Below are positions 60,803 through 64,000 of a stretch of DNA of 64,000 nucleotides, piece after piece. Every line of letters starts with the position of its first letter. Positions within the stretch are counted from its first letter, which is position 1. Source of the DNA: Duncaniella freteri (GTDB lineage: Bacteria > Bacteroidota > Bacteroidia > Bacteroidales > Muribaculaceae); the NCBI RefSeq assembly GCF_004766125.1, contig NZ_SJSA01000001.1, positions 1,178,001 to 1,242,000 on the forward strand. Direction: 5' to 3'. Made by a program: the position numbers and the translations under genes. The notes below the pieces were generated by a model. It was not told the DNA's origin and made no database searches. It saw only the letters and a list, made by a program, of their open reading frames with translations.

Positions 60803-61790
60803 TTATGCTAAGTCGACAGGGATATTTCTCGTGGTGCTTCTGCACACTCATTGCACATATGCCACTACGAGCTTTCTGAGTGCGTTCAGGCTGCCGTTGT
60901 TCTTCTTCATATCCGGATTCCTGTTTTCTTATAGGAGCAATCCCGACTACAAGAGGTTTGCCTATAAGCGATTCCGGCAATTGGTTGTCCCATATCTGTG
61001 GATCAATCTATTGGCGTATGTGGCATGGCTTTTGGTCCTGAGGCATTTCGGAAATGATGCCGGCGACACTGTTGCCTGGCATAAGCCGTTATGGGCCATT
61101 GTTGCAGGAATCCCTCCGGGACTTGTGCATGATATACCGCTGTGGTCTTTGCTGTGTTTCTTTGTGGTGGAGATGATATATTATCCTTTAAGGAAAAAGG
61201 TGGGCCATGGATGGCTGATTGCCGTTGCTGCCTGGGCTGTGAGTTATTTAAATTGCGAATATAATTCTGAGCATGTGTCGACACTGCCGTTCTGCCTTGG
61301 TCCGGCATTCGCCGCATTGGGGTTCTATGCGTTCGGCAATTATGTGAGGGACAATTCATCCCGGTTCGGCTTTATGCTACGACCGTGCCTTCTTACCCTT
61401 TCTGTGTCATCGGTGTCACTGGTGGCTCTTTGGTGGCATAATTCTGCGATCCAGTTCTTCATCTGCGATTACGGCAGCTATCCGTTGTTTGTCCTGGAGG
61501 GTATCTTCGGTATCGCTGCTATGATGCAGGTGTGCATGTATCTGTGTGAGTGGTTCGGGGATAATGGGTTTGTCAGGTTCGTTTCAAACGGGACCCTGAT
61601 AATATGTGGATTTCATTTGATGATGTTTTCTCTCATAAAGGGGGTGATGTGGTTTGGGTTTCATGTCGATCCGCAGATGCTTACCTGTAATTTTGAGAGG
61701 GGATTCATGTTTTCGGTTGTGGCGTTTTCGTTATGTCTGCCTGTAATATGTGTCGTAAATCGGCATTTTAGGTTTTTAGTCGGGAAATGA
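60780..61790 (+). CDS. Acyltransferase-3 family membrane protein (336 aa)
   Basis: Ten hydrophobic segments and the acyltransferase-3 opening: WIDYAKSTGIFLVVLLHTHC with the catalytic His, then RLPLFFFISGFLFSYRS with the conserved FISGFL, and FVRFVSNGTLIICGFHL. It probably moves an O-acetyl or other acyl group from a cytoplasmic donor to an envelope glycan or lipid. The start at 60780 lies inside the previous gene (23-bp overlap), which suggests coupled translation. The C-terminus has no extra hydrolase domain. Confidence 0.85.
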   Translation: MKRVGWIDYAKSTGIFLVVLLHTHCTYATTSFLSAFRLPLFFFISGFLFSYRSNPDYKRFAYKRFRQLVVPYLWINLLAYVAWLLVLRHFGNDAGDTVAWHKPLWAIVAGIPPGLVHDIPLWSLLCFFVVEMIYYPLRKKVGHGWLIAVAAWAVSYLNCEYNSEHVSTLPFCLGPAFAALGFYAFGNYVRDNSSRFGFMLRPCLLTLSVSSVSLVALWWHNSAIQFFICDYGSYPLFVLEGIFGIAAMMQVCMYLCEWFGDNGFVRFVSNGTLIICGFHLMMFSLIKGVMWFGFHVDPQMLTCNFERGFMFSVVAFSLCLPVICVVNRHFRFLVGK

Positions 61791-61888
61791 TTATGGATTA
61801 TGATGTCGTAAGACATAAATTTTCCGTATTTTTGTGATGTTAAACTTTCATGTTTCAATAATTAAACTTAGGACACGTTATTTACAAT

Positions 61889-62467
61889 ATGCAGGAAATA
61901 GTATTTGCGACAAATAATCAGCATAAGCTTGAAGAGATACGCCGTATTGTAGGCGACAGGTTTAATGTGCTGTCGTTAGAGGAGATAGGGTGTCATGAGG
62001 ACATTCCTGAGACTGCTGAGACTCTCGAAGGGAACGCCTGGCAGAAGGCGCGTTATGTCAAAGAGCATTACGGTTACGATTGTTTTGCCGATGATACCGG
62101 ACTTATGGTCGATGCGCTCGGCGGTGCTCCGGGAGTGTATTCCGCACGATATGCCGGCCCCGGACATGACAGCAAGGCAAACATGAGCCTTCTGCTGAAG
62201 AACATGGAGGACAAGGAGGTGCGCACAGCCCGGTTTGTCACAGTCATAGCATTGATACTTGGCGGGAAGGAAATGTCGTTTTGCGGAAAGGTCGAGGGGA
62301 CGATTCTCGATAGCCCGGAAGGGGATGGCGGATTCGGTTATGACCCTGTGTTCCGGCCTGATGGCGAGGACTGTTCTTTCGCAATGATGAGCGCGGATGC
62401 CAAGAATGCCATTAGCCATCGCGGGAGAGCGACTGCCATGCTGCTTGATTACCTGAATTCTATTTAG
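61889..62467 (+). CDS. rdgB: Non-canonical purine NTP pyrophosphatase (192 aa)
   Basis: Hydrolyses dITP, ITP and XTP to monophosphates, keeping them out of [18 protein letters not shown] binds the triphosphate; [25 protein letters not shown] carries the catalytic acid residues; GFGYDPVF and SHRGRAT complete the base-binding site. Length is typical (HAM1 family). The next gene starts 7 bp later. A -7-like TATTTTTG at 61827-61834 may be its promoter. Confidence 0.96.
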   Translation: MQEIVFATNNQHKLEEIRRIVGDRFNVLSLEEIGCHEDIPETAETLEGNAWQKARYVKEHYGYDCFADDTGLMVDALGGAPGVYSARYAGPGHDSKANMSLLLKNMEDKEVRTARFVTVIALILGGKEMSFCGKVEGTILDSPEGDGGFGYDPVFRPDGEDCSFAMMSADAKNAISHRGRATAMLLDYLNSI

Positions 62468-62474
62468 TCAATTA

Positions 62475-64000
62475 ATGACACTACGATTATTCATATTTCT
62501 GCTGTCGATGCTGGCTCTTGTCTCCGGACAGGCGCAGATCGCAGTCGGCTCCTGGAAGCAGTATCCTGTGTTCGGGGAGGTCACTGACCTTGTCGAGACC
62601 GACCGTCATGTGTGGTATGCTACCGGAGGATGCCTCTACAGTTACGACAAGAATGCTGACGAGACACGTTTCTACAGCGGTTCCGGAGCTCTTTCGGGAT
62701 ACACTGTAAAGCTGATCCGTCACGACAGTGATAAGGGCATTCTTGCCGTTGCATATGCCGACGGAAATATGGATCTGATTCTGTCGGACGGCAGCAGAGT
62801 GAACCTCCCGGAGATAAGGGATGCCGGAGCCGGAGTCGACAAGACCATAAATGATATAAGTTTTGATGGTGGCGATATGTTTGTCGCTACTGGAGGCGGA
62901 CTTGTGATATACGATACCGACCGTTATGAAGTGAGGGAGTCACGTATGTACAATTTACCGATCCGGACTGTTATCCCTGCCCCCGGATATCTTATACTCG
63001 CGGGCATGAATCCTGAGAACGGTAATTACGCTCTCTATGGAGTGAGGCGTGACGCGTCCATAAACATACCGGATAACTTCAGGCTCATATGCCGCTACCG
63101 GGATCTCATCACCGACTTCCGGATGTTGGATACTGATGGCAGGAGGTATGCTGTGAGCAGGAACGGACGCCTTGGCAGCATTGACATAGGTGCGGACGGA
63201 GAATGTGTGTTACACGACATCCTTCTCAATGGCACGGCATGCAATGCAACCGGTCTGACTAAGGGGGATGACGGTGTGGTGAGATTTATCACTAAGGATG
63301 GAATAGTAGGGCATTACAGTGATTCCGGCACTCTTGTTGCGGACATCGCTATGCCGGAACAGTTCAGGAGTAATCTTATAGCCTCGCATGATGGTCTTGG
63401 CTCGGTGTGGTTTGCCGGCGAGGACGGCATAGGCAACTACAGGATTGAACATGACGGCGGGGTAACGGTGCTCCGGGAAAAAAGTGTGCCGTCTGATGCC
63501 ATCACATTCAATGAGATATGCAATATATTTCCGACATCCGATAACCGCGGGTTCTATATATCGAATCTCGGAATGACCCAGCACCATCCTGTAGGGGATG
63601 GGGACAGATTTAATATCCGGCTGAAACTTAACCTTGTCACAAGAGATGGTGTTGAAAAGATTGATCCTGTAGGGGTTACGGCTAATACCGGTCCCGGCAT
63701 GGGGTCTCAGTCATCTTATGGGAAATACATATTCTCTCCGACACAGATTGCCGAGGACCCCGACAACGCCGGGCGATTGTACATAGGCAGTGGCTGCGAG
63801 GGTGTATATGTTATTGAAGATGGTGTAGAGTTGAAGAAATTCGACAACACCAACTCGACCATCAACAAGCATGCCAATTATTATTGCGGCACCGTATCGG
63901 TGACGATAGATAATGATGGGAATCTGTGGGTGTGTTCTCGTGCGGGAGGCGAGAAGCATCCCATAGCGATCCTTCCTGCGGATAAGCGGCGGCTTGATCC
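62475..64000 (+). CDS. PorZ-like beta-propeller protein, N-terminal part (cut by window edge)
   Basis: An ATG at 62475 opens a frame with no stop up to the window end (508 codons visible). A signal peptide (MTLRLFIFLLSMLALVSGQA) is followed by IAVGSWKQYPVFGEVTDLVE, the opening of PorZ-like two-component-regulator propellers, then repeated blades ending in D-x-G-x-hydrophobic turns such as GGDMFVATGGGLVIYDTD, GLGSVWFAGEDGIGNY and NDGNLWVCSRAGG. PorZ helps attach proteins in the type IX secretion system, but similar propellers also occur as free surface proteins, so the role is open. It may share a transcript with rdgB (7-bp gap). Confidence 0.6.
   Translation, partial: MTLRLFIFLLSMLALVSGQAQIAVGSWKQYPVFGEVTDLVETDRHVWYATGGCLYSYDKNADETRFYSGSGALSGYTVKLIRHDSDKGILAVAYADGNMDLILSDGSRVNLPEIRDAGAGVDKTINDISFDGGDMFVATGGGLVIYDTDRYEVRESRMYNLPIRTVIPAPGYLILAGMNPENGNYALYGVRRDASINIPDNFRLICRYRDLITDFRMLDTDGRRYAVSRNGRLGSIDIGADGECVLHDILLNGTACNATGLTKGDDGVVRFITKDGIVGHYSDSGTLVADIAMPEQFRSNLIASHDGLGSVWFAGEDGIGNYRIEHDGGVTVLREKSVPSDAITFNEICNIFPTSDNRGFYISNLGMTQHHPVGDGDRFNIRLKLNLVTRDGVEKIDPVGVTANTGPGMGSQSSYGKYIFSPTQIAEDPDNAGRLYIGSGCEGVYVIEDGVELKKFDNTNSTINKHANYYCGTVSVTIDNDGNLWVCSRAGGEKHPIAILPADKRRLD

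Overview
The window reads as chromosomal DNA of a Bacteroidales bacterium, most like a gut Muribaculaceae-type organism. The evidence is two SusC/SusD loci, Bacteroidota-specific families (DUF4491, DUF4230, DUF3078, DUF2795), a dcw cluster that uses DAP-type MurE, acidic-tailed surface lipoproteins, and many promoters of the Bacteroidota form TTG-N19-21-TAnnTTTG. No tRNA, rRNA or CRISPR array was seen.

Layout. 1-2.2 kb: an IS4-type transposase cut by the window edge, then a secreted protein plus a surface lipoprotein with a JAMM-like metal motif. 2.2-5.0 kb: a four-gene GntR/ABC operon on the minus strand with a palindromic operator next to its start. 5.0-9.4 kb: nadA and leuS behind an AT-rich leader full of a TGTnAATAACT-type repeat. 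9.4-15.8 kb: minus-strand genes for DUF4491, two unknowns, DUF3078, a DEAD-box helicase with a long structured leader, and dnaX. 16-17.3 kb: a one-domain PAS protein facing a short-chain dehydrogenase. 17.6-24.8 kb: SusC, SusD, a lipoprotein with a long Gly-Thr repeat, and a secreted thioredoxin-fold protein. 24.9-28.0 kb: fucI-fucP. 28.1-28.8 kb: a HepT/MntA toxin-antitoxin pair. 28.9-30.0 kb: two overlapping DUF4230 genes. 30.3-46.6 kb: a nearly complete dcw cluster (rsmH, ftsL, ftsI, murE, an outer-membrane protein, mraY, murD, ftsW, murG, murC, ftsQ, ftsA, ftsZ), followed by a DUF2795 gene. 47.0-48.5 kb: a decayed mobile element, with an integrase relic, an intact RhuM-type gene and a MobV relaxase relic. 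49.1-50.3 kb: a flavodiiron protein. 50.5-58.7 kb: a second SusC/SusD locus with a thioredoxin-fold protein, an STN-type SusC, a FecR anti-sigma factor and a divergent ECF sigma factor. 58.8-64 kb: an unannotated 35-codon gene, a phosphoethanolamine-transferase-like enzyme overlapping an acyltransferase, rdgB, and a PorZ-like gene cut by the right edge.

How the parts work together. The dcw block makes and places septal peptidoglycan. The two SusCD loci import unidentified nutrients across the outer membrane; both carry a periplasmic CGPC protein, and the second has a trans-envelope sigma/FecR control circuit. fucI-fucP takes up and isomerises fucose only, so the rest of that pathway must lie elsewhere. 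The points most worth a second look are the SusCD-thioredoxin module with its apparently inactivated, repeat-bearing metallopeptidase-like lipoprotein, the repeat array upstream of nadA, the 35-codon gene, and the JAMM-like lipoprotein pair.
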